Assembly (NCBI GenBank): GCA_034769895.1
Contig: CM068372.1
Coordinates: 233,758,843-233,822,842, forward strand
Origin: Magicicada septendecula
Taxonomy: Eukaryota > Arthropoda > Insecta > Hemiptera > Cicadidae
Reading direction: 5' to 3'
Length of the DNA: 64,000 nt
Of the stretch, positions 55,201-60,599 are shown in pieces (within the stretch, counting starts at the first letter, position 1; each line of letters starts with the position of its first letter). Both the position numbers and the translations under genes were made by a program. The notes beneath the pieces were generated by a model that was not told the origin of the DNA, searched no databases, and saw only the letters and a list, made by a program, of their open reading frames with translations.

Positions 55201-57857
55201 TCTTTGTCACATGCTCCTTACACAGCATGTCACAGCTTGTATACAGTTTCTCCTTGATATCCTCTTTATTTCTTCCATTTACTTTGTTTATATACCCTCT
55301 TCATGGTTCATCCCCCTACTGTTTTATCTTGTGTAATTTTTATCTTGAATTGTGGTTTTGTAATTTAATTTTGTATTGGTCTATTCTTGTTGTCCTCCGA
55401 TTTTTCTCAAAAATCTCTTCAACTTGATCCTAGATAAATTTTTCTCATACAATTTCCATTTGTCACTGCCGTGTAGATTTGTTACCCCACACCTTTCTTC
55501 ATGACCTCCATCTTAACAATCTTTGGGATTTCACTCTTGCCTAGAAAAAGTACTTCTCATTATACGAGGGCTATTTTTTTCTTTCAACCTCCGGTGAGTT
55601 GGCAAACCTGATTCTGTTGTTATAGCAACAATCTGATTGCTTATTAATGTTTTTGAGGCATTGTTCTAACCTATAACCACTGGTTTTATAGCGATTTTGT
55701 CTATTACTGTGGTGACGACAGTTTAATTATAGCAACTACAATTGAAATTCCCTCCAAGTGTGAGATTCGGTCTGTTATTAGATTTCTTCAAGCTGAATGT
55801 CATAGTGCTACAGAAATTCATCGAAGGTTGTCTAATGTGTATGGAGAAAATGTGATGAGTGATGGTTCAGTTCGGGAATGGTGTCAAAAATTTAAAGAAA
55901 GGCGAATTGATGTTCATGATGAAGGAGGGCAAGGAAGAAAGTCCGTGGCTACTGATATTGTTGAAAGGGTAGACAGGATGGTTCGAGCGCCGTTGTTTCA
56001 CAATTACTGAACTTTCTGCTGATTTTCCTGAAATATCTAGGTCTGCTCTTTATGATATTCTTACTCAGAAGCTTGGGTATAGGAAACTCTGTGCTCGGTA
56101 GGTTCCCAAACAACGCACGACCTCACGCAGCTGCACTCACACAAAACCTGCTTCATGAATTTTGTTGGGAAGTTCTTGATCACCCATCTTATAGACCAGA
56201 CTTGGCACCAAGTGACTACCATTTGTTCACTGACTTGAAAAAGTGGTTAGGTGGGCAGCGGTTTGCTCCAATGATGAGTTAAAGTCCAGTGTGGCAGATT
56301 GGCTGACTACTCAGGAGCGAACGTTCTACAACATGGGCATAGAAAAGTTGGTGCCTCGCTATGATAAGTGCCTCAACAATGGTGGTGACTATGTAGAAAA
56401 GTAGTTTACATATATGAAACTTTTGTGTATAATAAAATTACTGATGTCATTCATGTGTCTGTTTATTGGTCTATCGGAGGTTGAAAAAAAAAAATAGCCC
56501 TCGTATTATTTAATCTTTCTATTTTTTCCTATCCTTTCATTCGTTTCATTATCCAACATACCATCTTCTCTATATTTAAAGCTGGATTCCTCGTATATTG
56601 CTGATCCGAAATATTTAAAGCTTTTCACATGTTCAATGCTCTGTCCACTTATTTAAGTATTAAGTATTTTATTTCATTTTGCTGTTATCGTTGCAATAGA
56701 AATAGAATATAATAAAAATAAATAAAATTTGTACAAAGAAATAGTAAATCAATTCTTACTTCTGCAACCAAATGAATTGTTGAAGAAAGGAAGTTATATC
56801 TCACATACTTATAGACACCAAGGAGTATTTATAAAATTATGTGTAGAAGATATGACGTATAGAAGTGAAGTAAGTGAGTATAGAAGTCCATGGAAAATTG
56901 ATGGAAATGTTGGGAACTGATGGACTTTTCACTTGCATGTCAGTCTTGAGAGGTTAAGGCAAATTGCTAGGAAGAATGAAACGTGTCCACGTAACATGGC
57001 ATTAAATTGTTATACCAGTGTATGTGTTGTCAATATTGAGTGTATATTATATTATTTCATTTATGAAGAAGAATTTTGAATTAAGTGTTAATTCGTTTAA
57101 AGTGATTAAATAAAGTTATGAGTGTTTTAATTTTCTCTCATCACTGAAAGTCACTGTAATCCAGTTACTGGTCATGCCAATGGCAAATCTTCTTTATACG
57201 GGTTCCCCAGAAAAATGTAGTTAGGCTCCCAACCGCTATCTTTCTTGTGATTTATGTTGTCTTATAGGATACAAATGATGCCTGTAAGTAATAATTTGTC
57301 CATTTGATGGGGGCATGAAGCTAGGGAAAACTCACATGATGTGTTTCAGTAGGATTAGGCTGCATGGCAGCACTAGATTTTACCCTTAGCTAACTTAATC
57401 ATACACTATGTTAGCATGCAGTAGGCATAACAGGTGCTATCTTCAGTGACATACCAAACATGCAGATGTGACTATAGAAAGAATCAATTGGCCACCCTAT
57501 GAGACAAAACTAGCCTTATATTGTATGGTAATATAAAATTGCCCAAAAGTTCTAAGATTGTTTAGTTTAGAAACCGTGAACTTAAAATTTTTATTACAAA
57601 CCAAGAATGTAAATTTATAATTGGTTTTAAGTGTTACTGTTCGTGTTGTGTACATATTAATATATATTTCTTACTACAGAAAATTCATATCTCATTTAGT
57701 CATTAATAAAAAACAAGTTGATAAACTTTGTTGGTTTTAGAGTTTTGAAGATGGGATAGTAAAGTTGAAGATGCAAGGCTCATGCACAAGTTGCCCCAGT
57801 TCTGTCGTCACTTTGAAAAATGGTGTTCAGAATATGCTACAGTTCTATATACCAGAA
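8815..57857 (+). CDS. NFU1: NFU1 iron-sulfur cluster scaffold, spliced, partial (six exons)
   Basis: NFU1 assembles and delivers 4Fe-4S clusters to mitochondrial targets such as lipoate synthase and respiratory complexes. Exons add up to 227 residues. Residues 1 to about 50 look like a mitochondrial presequence ([14 protein letters not shown], then Arg-rich and acid-poor). Next comes the Nfu N-terminal domain: [49 protein letters not shown]. The NifU-like C-terminal domain follows: [11 protein letters not shown] and the cluster-binding CTSC in [16 protein letters not shown]. Exon phases agree at all five junctions. The gene covers at least 49 kb, mostly one 38.9-kb intron packed with transposons. 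The last exon, which should follow FYIPE, was not found. All exonic frames are intact, so the gene looks functional. Confidence 0.93.
8856..10301 (+). other. NFU1 intron 1
   Basis: AT-rich intron of 1446 bases. It holds a 47-A run at 9885-9931 and no recognisable gene or transposon. The acceptor is tttctag at 10301. Confidence 0.7.
9885..9931. repeat. Poly-A run of 47
   Basis: An uninterrupted A tract in NFU1 intron 1, preceded by gaagaccttttc. It could be a retroposon tail, but no element body or target duplication is clear upstream. Confidence 0.95.
10302..10470 (+). CDS. NFU1: NFU1 exon 2
   Basis: Acceptor tttctag ends at 10301 and the donor gtaagg starts at 10471. It encodes the rest of the presequence and the opening of the Nfu N-terminal domain ([21 protein letters not shown]), which is strongly conserved in the family. 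It ends on a codon boundary. Confidence 0.95.
10471..11717 (+). other. NFU1 intron 2, part before the hAT insertion
   Basis: AT-rich intron sequence with an (AC)n tract at 10641-10665 and AT-rich simple sequence at about 10815-10860. No gene seen. The sequence resumes at 14544 after the hAT. Confidence 0.65.
10641..10665. repeat. (AC)n microsatellite
   Basis: About twelve AC repeats within NFU1 intron 2. Confidence 0.95.
11718..14543 (+). mobile_element. hAT transposon in NFU1 intron 2
   Basis: Sixteen-base perfect terminal inverted repeats CAACCCTCGAAAATTG (11718-11733) and its complement (14528-14543). The flanks match over seven bases (cataaac at 11711-11717 and 14544-14550), near the 8-bp duplication expected for hAT. 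The insertion carries a single transposase gene on the + strand, the same strand as NFU1, and a C run at about 14486-14494 near its right end. Confidence 0.9.
12185..14358 (+). pseudogene. hAT transposase, ZNF862-like, two frameshifts
   Basis: Starts [14 protein letters not shown], then a Ser/Thr-rich linker. A TTF/BED-type zinc region follows ([20 protein letters not shown], residues about 70-110). The RNase-H-like part shows [10 protein letters not shown] and, after a frameshift near 12895, [24 protein letters not shown] and [10 protein letters not shown]. The hATC dimerisation end shows [20 protein letters not shown] at about 14130-14190. The frame breaks again at about 14220. In the next frame [12 protein letters not shown] and a Lys-rich end continue to a stop at 14358, so the apparent stop at 14229 is a lesion. 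The overall order and length fit ZNF862-like hAT proteins. Two frameshifts make it inactive as read. Confidence 0.85.
14687..14821 (+). CDS. NFU1: NFU1 exon 3
   Basis: Acceptor tttttag ends at 14686 and the donor is aag|gtaaaa at 14822. Forty-five codons in phase 0 encode [13 protein letters not shown] to GPDFITVTK, the core of the Nfu N-terminal domain. There is no start codon in this exon; it is internal. Confidence 0.95.
14822..16554. other. Intron sequence without recognised features
   Basis: AT-rich. Open frames here are short and unlike any family I know. Confidence 0.5.
16555..17949 (-). mobile_element. Decayed pogo/Tigger-like DNA transposon
   Basis: The ends form an imperfect inverted repeat: catattttcgtgtatataatgcgc at about 16559 and, in reverse complement, catattttcttgtgtacaatatg at about 17949. 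On the minus strand from about 17561, [21 protein letters not shown] resembles the N-terminal helix-turn-helix of Tigger/jerky transposases. Further on, a piece reads FQK(stop)KSIWSSL in one frame and [12 protein letters not shown] in another, and an acidic, Glu-rich tail near 16990 is also recognisable. Many stops and shifts interrupt it. Class assignment is moderate; only fragments are readable. Confidence 0.5.
17950..18925. other. Intron sequence without recognised features
   Basis: AT-rich; nothing coding or repeated was noticed. Confidence 0.5.
18998..19004 (-). ncRNA. Hammerhead-like motif in Penelope terminus
   Basis: On the minus strand CTGACGA is followed by T, then a GAGCT...AGCTT stem with a GUGA loop, then AAAAGC where GAAA would be expected. 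It is the same layout as at 51401-51424 but the G of GAAA is changed, so cleavage activity is doubtful. Confidence 0.35.
19162..19200. repeat. (GT)n microsatellite
   Basis: About nineteen GT repeats followed by gcacatgcgtgcgcgc. It produces spurious CVCVCV open frames. Confidence 0.95.
21377..23761 (+). mobile_element. pogo/Tigger transposon inside the Penelope element
   Basis: Terminal inverted repeats begin cagtgaaacttcgctaattc and match over about 24 bases with one change. TA flanks both sides (21375-21376 and 23762-23763). A second internal motif, ctataattc(g/a)gac, is inverted near both ends. Removing the element restores an unbroken Penelope frame, so it landed after the Penelope copy. 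Confidence 0.95.
21751..23406 (+). pseudogene. Tigger-like transposase, two frameshifts
   Basis: Residues about 1-55 form the N-terminal helix-turn-helix ([32 protein letters not shown]). A CENP-B-type DNA-binding domain follows ([29 protein letters not shown]). The catalytic domain has [15 protein letters not shown] and [10 protein letters not shown], then [16 protein letters not shown]. The frame breaks at about 22536, just after NAWFSCEI; in the next frame [11 protein letters not shown] continues to [11 protein letters not shown] second shift near 23070 moves into [17 protein letters not shown]. The tail is highly acidic (DDDDDEEEN). Length and domain order match TIGD-type pogo transposases. 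Not functional as read. Confidence 0.9.
24240..24698 (-). pseudogene. Mariner transposase remnant, cut by the LTR element
   Basis: On the minus strand 24700-24560 reads [20 protein letters not shown], like the KVM-S-FWD-G-L-D stretch of mariners. Around 24500, [12 protein letters not shown] replaces the usual DNARPHTA. Around 24400 [18 protein letters not shown] replaces [14 protein letters not shown]. Stops and shifts are frequent. No terminal repeats could be found. The LTR element at 24699 interrupts the coding text, so the upstream part may continue after 30832, but it is not readable there. Confidence 0.6.
24699..25906 (-). repeat. LTR, downstream (3') copy for the minus-strand element
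   Basis: 1208 bp; on the minus strand it starts TGTAGCGGGGCATTTTTGGG and ends AGTATCA. Compared with the other copy it has four extra bases: one A in tattataaaaatata, GA in aaagagaataaa, and one G in gtctggttgc. Its apparent short ORFs are shared by both LTRs and are not genes. Confidence 0.95.
25907..25922 (-). promoter_or_regulatory. Polypurine tract
   Basis: On the minus strand TTGAGGGGGTAT lies directly before the LTR start TGTAGC, the expected place for the plus-strand primer of reverse transcription. Confidence 0.7.
25916..25955 (-). other. 18-bp stem with UUCG loop next to the polypurine tract
   Basis: Arms 25916-25933 and 25938-25955 pair over 18 positions with one mismatch. On the element's sense strand the loop is c(UUCG)g, one of the most stable RNA tetraloops. 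It starts nine bases from the LTR. The related element at 60613-60652 has the same stem length and loop with many paired changes. Confidence 0.8.
25956..28207 (-). other. Long interior region of LTR element without ORFs, G-poor on + strand
   Basis: About 2.25 kb between the hairpin and ORF2. The first 250 bases (ggatatgtcgccacaaccccc, cggtgactgtgaccgcatct) are conserved in the second LTR element at 60660-60800. The rest is AT-rich with very few G on the + strand, so few C on the element's sense strand. No coding frame of note. Confidence 0.6.
28208..28627 (-). CDS. LTR element ORF2, unknown protein
   Basis: The ATG at 28627 overlaps the stop of ORF1 by one base (TGATG), giving about 139 residues starting [20 protein letters not shown]. 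The first third is a likely charged helix ([16 protein letters not shown]). The rest is strongly acidic with [20 protein letters not shown] and a Tyr/Asp-rich end ([13 protein letters not shown]). No zinc knuckle, aspartic protease DSG/DTG or RT motif is present. I do not recognise the family. It may be a second Gag-like or accessory product read by reinitiation or by frameshifting from ORF1. Confidence 0.55.
   Translation of the reverse strand: MWCYEERELYVENEIEIYKLERKYDELRKILEGVMMNHVKYEPVEREIENNFDNILPNYDDLPDVVVEEYKNEKTIYLTLTNNTDTDWTILTYGNKIYSGTMDEIELIDYYDSNDYHNLCVDKNDECYKYVRYIYDDGG
28627..29400 (-). CDS. LTR element ORF1, coiled-coil Gag-like protein
   Basis: About 257 residues starting [17 protein letters not shown], the first ORF after the primer-binding site, in the place of gag. 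Residues about 1-60 are Ser/Thr/Asp-rich and probably disordered. Residues about 65-155 are a long heptad-patterned coiled coil ([51 protein letters not shown]). The last 60 residues hold a more compact part, [20 protein letters not shown] and [18 protein letters not shown]. No Cys-His knuckle is seen. Gag-like is inferred from position and coiled coil only. The frame is intact, unlike most elements here. Confidence 0.6.
   Translation of the reverse strand: MADNNDISLSDSQIANQISSDSGIQTTDSSLEESKIIQTVEIHSTPILGNQNKKPDNDTMLARLYDMMYNSVEKQDGNFRELKNQINEIKSDSDAKFNMQNSIINNKFDELKSEIKEINKHLESTNETIRNSLNKLERNVEKLGNNVLNMTKCKNDEIVDNFESIVGVKHNVETNDENIITNSTDEVLECDNEMLMSVYEVEREWKNNVVIEWGQRANFPLIVYNDDDDLMLFFQGKRPLLLNEVMLYPLSVIIVRV
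29401..29605 (-). other. LTR element 5' leader
   Basis: About 200 AT-rich bases between the primer-binding site and the ORF1 start. No clear packaging hairpin was picked out. Confidence 0.5.
29606..29623 (-). promoter_or_regulatory. tRNA primer-binding site
   Basis: On the minus strand TGGCTTCCGAACGTAGGG begins one base after the LTR end. TGG pairs with the CCA end of a tRNA. The primer tRNA was not identified. Confidence 0.7.
29625..30828 (-). repeat. LTR, upstream (5') copy for the minus-strand element
   Basis: 1204 bp, almost identical to 24699-25906. In the minus orientation this copy would hold the active promoter. The other copy is four bases longer; I saw no larger difference. Confidence 0.95.
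30887..33936 (+). mobile_element. hAT transposon with CGGBP1-like transposase
   Basis: An exact 8-bp duplication CTCATTAC flanks it (30879-30886 and 33937-33944). Its inverted ends are TAAGGCCCGGATTTTTATG and TAGGGCCCGGATTTTTATG. Next to both ends are repeats of tacatatt(t/c). Size 3050 bp. Confidence 0.95.
31750..33220 (+). pseudogene. CGGBP1-like hAT transposase, three breaks
   Basis: Starts [19 protein letters not shown]-like zinc finger [20 protein letters not shown] ends at a frameshift near 31905. The second block has [19 protein letters not shown] and [19 protein letters not shown], the first catalytic-type Asp region, up to a shift at about 32385. The third block has [15 protein letters not shown] and [14 protein letters not shown]. 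The fourth, after a shift near 32715, runs from [16 protein letters not shown] to the hATC-type end [19 protein letters not shown]. The order matches the CGGBP1-related hAT group, from which vertebrate CGGBP1 was domesticated. Three frameshifts make it non-functional. Confidence 0.85.
33945..35766. other. Unassigned intron/repeat region
   Basis: No gene family recognised. It has a short tandem motif gaatgaattcattgactggtgaatgaa (34732-34758) that recurs once at 40904-40930. A short frame near 35684 begins [14 protein letters not shown] and runs into the pogo site; see the finding on this flank. The region may be part of an unrecognised retroelement that continues after 39445. Confidence 0.4.
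37689..39007 (+). mobile_element. DD41D (rosa-type) mariner inside the pogo
   Basis: Inverted ends cagggt(c)gaccacgaggaa tagggcgttttt at 37689 and at 39007 in reverse. TA follows on the right (39008). On the left the TA and a few bases seem lost. Size 1319 bp. It interrupts the C-terminal codons of the pogo transposase. Confidence 0.9.
37805..38895 (+). pseudogene. Mariner transposase, DD41D type
   Basis: Starts [20 protein letters not shown], with HTH features [16 protein letters not shown] and [17 protein letters not shown] at 38078 replaces an Arg codon (probable CGA to TGA) in SPR|SVRWHS. First Asp: [12 protein letters not shown]. Second Asp: WFQQD, followed at once by a one-base loss that shifts the frame at about 38568. 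In the next frame [33 protein letters not shown] supplies the third Asp. Counting the lost base, 41 residues separate the second and third Asp, the DD41D spacing known for the rosa group. Ends [10 protein letters not shown] at 38895. Confidence 0.88.
39446..43391. other. Unassigned repeat-like region
   Basis: About 3.9 kb with no recognised gene apart from the fragment at 39849-40145. It contains an inverted pair attattaatatttcgg (42737-42752) and ccgaaatattaataat (42797-42812) and the second copy of the 27-bp motif (40904-40930). It may be the rest of an unrecognised non-autonomous element. Confidence 0.4.
39849..40145 (+). pseudogene. Acidic coiled-coil fragment, Gag-like at best
   Basis: After ATG GAT AAG GCA a TAA interrupts; the same frame then reads [38 protein letters not shown] and [20 protein letters not shown] to a stop at 40145. 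It is rich in Glu and Lys with heptad-like spacing. No zinc knuckle or enzyme motif. I do not recognise it; retroelement gag remains are one option. Confidence 0.35.
43456..43479 (-). ncRNA. Hammerhead-like core, Penelope copy A
   Basis: Minus-strand CTGATGAT, GTCA/TGAC stem with GTGA loop, then GAAA; identical in layout to copy B. Confidence 0.4.
44516..44779. mobile_element. 264-bp fold-back MITE inside the hAT
   Basis: Ends CCATAGAGGTATATAGATAG and its complement match over about 23 bases, and CCACTA flanks both sides (44510-44515 and 44780-44785). A second internal inverted pair (ggtcatttctgtccttgtct and its near complement) makes the whole element a long hairpin. No coding potential. 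The superfamily is unknown. Confidence 0.85.
45022..46979 (+). pseudogene. hAT transposase, GTF2IRD2/ZBED-like
   Basis: N-terminal [20 protein letters not shown], then a BED-type finger [20 protein letters not shown] with HH at about residues 55-85, ending at a stop at 45298. After a frame change (about 45300-45400) the long frame reads [39 protein letters not shown] (first acidic motif), [51 protein letters not shown] and the hATC end [39 protein letters not shown]. The 523-residue second part is intact. Such proteins gave rise to vertebrate GTF2IRD2 and relatives. It needs one repaired break to read through. Confidence 0.85.
47087..48888 (-). pseudogene. Penelope copy A RT/endonuclease coding remains
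   Basis: Minus-strand blocks: 48372-48010 ([17 protein letters not shown] to KRKTN then stop), 47902-47594 ([31 protein letters not shown] to KKHTQI then stop), 47555-47089 ([34 protein letters not shown]). Catalytic YVDD and the GIY-YIG-like motif are kept. Two frameshifts, after KRKTN and after KKHTQI, are at the same points as in copy B; a further private one-base loss lies near 48455. Confidence 0.85.
48940..51150 (+). pseudogene. Penelope copy B RT/endonuclease coding remains
   Basis: Blocks: 48940-49100 (WIKLEI to YIEKK, then stop), 49482-49994 ([52 protein letters not shown]), 50040-50410 ([24 protein letters not shown] at 50210-50221), 50449-51150 ([36 protein letters not shown], ending YYILNNKLK). 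The last block of 233 residues is intact and covers the GIY-YIG-like domain with its C-terminal tail. Frames break after KRKTN (49994), after KKHTQI (50410), and, only in this copy, near 49230. Confidence 0.88.
51369..51424 (+). ncRNA. Hammerhead-like core with upstream hairpin, Penelope copy B
   Basis: CTGATGA (51401-51407), one unpaired T, GTCA/TGAC stem with GTGA loop, GAAA (51421-51424). A six-base stem acaacg/cgttgt (51369-51374, 51388-51393) lies just upstream where stem I might be, but seven bases separate it from the core and stem III is not obvious. Likely a divergent or decayed hammerhead of the kind known in Penelope elements. Confidence 0.4.
51481..52339. other. Intron 3 sequence between elements
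   Basis: AT-rich; no gene or repeat recognised. Confidence 0.5.
52340..53415 (-). mobile_element. DD34D mariner, N-terminally shortened
   Basis: Ends CGAGGGCAGTCCAGAAAGTA and its complement, flanked by TA (52338-52339 and 53416-53417). At 1076 bp it is about 200 bp shorter than a complete mariner. Confidence 0.95.
52435..53395 (-). pseudogene. Mariner transposase, DD34D, truncated and broken
   Basis: Minus strand. The first helix-turn-helix is missing; the text begins [20 protein letters not shown], then [11 protein letters not shown], a frameshift near 53200, and [15 protein letters not shown]. First Asp: [20 protein letters not shown]. Second Asp: [18 protein letters not shown], followed by an in-frame TGA at about 52685. 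Third Asp: [20 protein letters not shown]. The spacing from the second to the third Asp is 34. It ends [11 protein letters not shown] at 52435. Not active. Confidence 0.88.
53710..53824 (+). CDS. NFU1: NFU1 exon 4
   Basis: Acceptor ttgttcag ends at 53709; the donor gtatgt starts at 53825. It encodes [38 protein letters not shown], the end of the Nfu N-domain and the linker. One base carries over to exon 5. An alternative AG at 53691-53692 is out of frame and was rejected. Confidence 0.95.
54302..54405 (+). CDS. NFU1: NFU1 exon 5
   Basis: Acceptor ttgtag ends at 54301; the donor is gttagt at 54406. It encodes [34 protein letters not shown], the first half of the NifU-like domain. The final VFM differs from the VI/YK seen in many orthologs. 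Confidence 0.95.
54406..55564 (+). other. NFU1 intron 5, first part
   Basis: AT-rich intron with no recognised element before the mariner at 55565. Confidence 0.6.
55565..56503 (+). mobile_element. Internally deleted mariner
   Basis: Ends CGAGGGCTATTTTTT and complement, with TA on both sides (55563-55564 and 56504-56505). At 939 bp it lacks the middle of the transposase. Confidence 0.93.
55742..56404 (+). pseudogene. Mariner transposase with central deletion
   Basis: Reads [40 protein letters not shown], a shift near 55985, then [20 protein letters not shown] and LGYRKLCAR. At about 56100 it jumps directly to [15 protein letters not shown], so the part with the first catalytic Asp and about 100 residues is gone. 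[20 protein letters not shown] keeps the third Asp. It ends [11 protein letters not shown] at 56404. Non-functional. Confidence 0.88.
56506..57740 (+). other. NFU1 intron 5, last part
   Basis: No recognised element or gene; several short open frames only. Confidence 0.55.
57741..57857 (+). CDS. NFU1: NFU1 exon 6, CxxC-bearing
   Basis: Acceptor tggttttag ends at 57740; the donor gaa|gtaagg is at 57858. Thirty-nine codons encode [20 protein letters not shown] to [12 protein letters not shown] is the cluster-ligating CxxC. Reading through the donor would add only [10 protein letters not shown] before a stop, unlike orthologs, which continue VEGVEQV. A further exon is therefore expected. Confidence 0.95.
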
Positions 57858-59367
57858 GTAAGGGATGTCTCTATACATATTGTTTTATAGGTTAATGTAT
57901 AATTAGTAGTATGGAGTTATAATTTAAATATTGCTATGTTTGAATATAATTTATATTTTTAAAGTGAAGAAACCCTAATATTTCTATGTTAAATTATTTC
58001 ATTTGTTAAATTGTTGATGTAAGTTGTGAATATTAAGTTTATGAACCACATACCAGATTATACTTGAGTATCTTACCTTAATTAGATATTTTTTCAATTA
58101 TAGATGTTTATTTCTTTACTTAAAGGATACCCCTTTAAATTTGTCGGTTGGTATTGTTTAGACAACAACTGTGATGCCGTGTGTATTCAAGTATGTGACT
58201 TTCATTATGTAACAGAACTTTACAAATTATCAGAAGAGTTTGATCAAACTATTACCTCATTCAGATTTACTTACACGATGTAAATTAAATTAATACACTA
58301 AAAACTAACTTTAGTCTACCCAAATTCATTCTGGGTCCGCCCACAGCTAACCCTGCCCACCATGATGTTCCTTGTTAAAATGTATACTTCTGGTTAAGAT
58401 TTTGAAGGATGGAAACAGAGACGTGTTTATAAAACACTGATAAGTAACAGCAGCAAATTCAGGTGGGTGTATTATGTTAATTATATTTACTGGTGTATTT
58501 ATCACCACTTGTTCATAAATGCAAACAAATAAGTGTCCTGATATTTATTTTATTTAAATGTAATATACAAGGGGGATTTCAGAGAAAACCCTCAACAATA
58601 CGTGGGTTTTGCTTACTCTTAGATGTCTTACTCATAGTTTGGCTGTACTGAAACTCCTACAGGCTTACATTTTATAGTGACTCTCCACGTCAGCATACCC
58701 CTCTGCACGTATGCGCCTCACGCATACTGATGCCTTTATCTTTCAATTTTACTGTATGTAGTGTTTGTTGTAGTGGTATAAATGGCAAATTTAAAACTAA
58801 AACATCAATTATCTGGAATAATCGGAGCTAGCAATTTTCCAGTTAAATAGATTTTCAATTGATTTTCTTGATAATTGAAAAACCTTTTTTGTCTTATTAA
58901 GAGAGAGAAATTTTTTACAAATAAGTAAGCAGTTTCGACCAATGTTATAAATTTCTCTTTTAAAGAAATCATAAGTACTGTTTACTGTGTCAAGATAAAA
59001 ATTTTTTTCTACTTTCAACGTATTTCAGTAACTTGAGATTGCCTCAATACCCACTGATTAAACAAATTCAGTACTAGTGTTTGCATTCTTCTCAGTATTA
59101 TCGTATATAGTTAACACACACCAACTTTGCACCTTTGCCAAGAGGGACAGAAATTCTTTTTATGCTAAATAACATCTGTTCCAAGGAAAGCAACGTTTTT
59201 TGACATTGTACACTTTTATTGCTCACATAGTCCACAATAAAAAAATGAACCAAATTAGACCACCGCATAACTTGTAACTGATCATAAGACTGGATTCAGA
59301 AGTAGGGTTTGGAGAAGGGAGTAGTAGTGTGAAGTAGCTTCATAGAAAGTAGAATAAAGAACTCTTC
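57858..59367 (+). other. NFU1 intron 6 (or 3' flank), unassigned
   Basis: I searched by eye for a final NFU1 exon encoding a V-GVEQV-like start and found none. The sequence is AT-rich without recognised elements. Confidence 0.5.
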
Positions 59368-60599
59368 TGAATTTTATAGAATGTTATCGTCTACTCTTTT
59401 ACTTACCTTTAACAGACGCCACTCTGACTTACTGCACTCAGAAGATCCCCAACTATTCTTTGGTCGCCACGATTTTTTTTTTATGGTTCAAAATCGAAAC
59501 CTATTTACACTTTCTGCCAGGTTCGTTAGACGAAATCTTTCATACTCGATAGGTGTTGGTAATGTGGCGTAATAATTAGCTTAACACATAGTTACGCTAT
59601 TAACTCATTTTATTAACATTAATTTCAATCTTACGTTCTCCTCCAATTATAATTCTCATCAAGCTCTTTATCTCAAGTTATAATTTAAAAAACATTCTTG
59701 TAAAAGTACCTTGATTTTAATTCTTTAAAATAGTGAATTGATAGCGTTACTTTTTGTCGTTCTAATTTTAAACATATACCTACACAAGAAAAAAATTAAA
59801 TGTTTCAACTAACTTATTCTACATTCTTGTTTTAGTTTATTAAGGCGGCCCAGCAATGCCCACACACAACTCACATACCAATTTCTGAAAACCCCGTATT
59901 TATTTACTTGATTAAGTTTGTTGGCCTCATTAACAATTTAAAATACTTTTACTTGTGTAACGGCGTCTCCTCCGACCTCGTTGCATGACCCGCACCAAGT
60001 CCTCGTTTACATGTCCCAAAAGTTATAAGTTTATCTTAATTTCAACTCACTCACTTCATTTTCTGATTTAATTTCACTTTTTAGATAACGGTTCCGTGGT
60101 TTTACCGGCTAGGTCGGCCGATACTTTTATACGGACCGCATGCAGTCTGTAGGTGAGATGATCTGGCCGCACGTTATACTGTTGTACGTTTTATAAAATA
60201 GAATAGATAGGCCGACTAATTATTACGGTCTATCTTACACTCCCGAGGCCACTGTTTTAAATTAACAGACTTTACTGTCGGATGCTAATGTTCATTCAGT
60301 GGTGACAAACTGCAGACTGTAGACTGTGTCACAAGGCTGCTGCTGGGCGGTTACGCAATACGTCTGTACAATTGTTTTGGCTAACACTGTGCATTGCTGT
60401 ACTGAGGCTCCCTACAGGTGAAGTCTGGCAATTTGAAAGTGATTGAATGGGTGATTTATATTGATAATTGGGGTGGCTCACATTTTATATTAAAATTAAA
60501 AATGGGGTGGCTCACATATATGAAGTGAATTGAACAATTTTACTTAGATCAGAGCCAAAATTAATAAAAAATAAAAAAAACCTAATTCGCCCCATTACA
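59368..60599 (-). repeat. Probable LTR of second LTR element
   Basis: The right edge is well placed because ttacaatacccc and the conserved hairpin follow it, as at 25902-25955. The left edge (tgaattttatagaatg) is a guess from length, about 1.23 kb against 1.21 kb, and from weak matches such as cacacacaactcacatacca. The partner LTR is outside the window. Confidence 0.5.

Noticed and set aside
57858-57893. NFU1 ending by read-through of exon 6 ([10 protein letters not shown])
   Set aside because: The donor gtaagg is strong and orthologs continue with a different tail. Kept only as an alternative.
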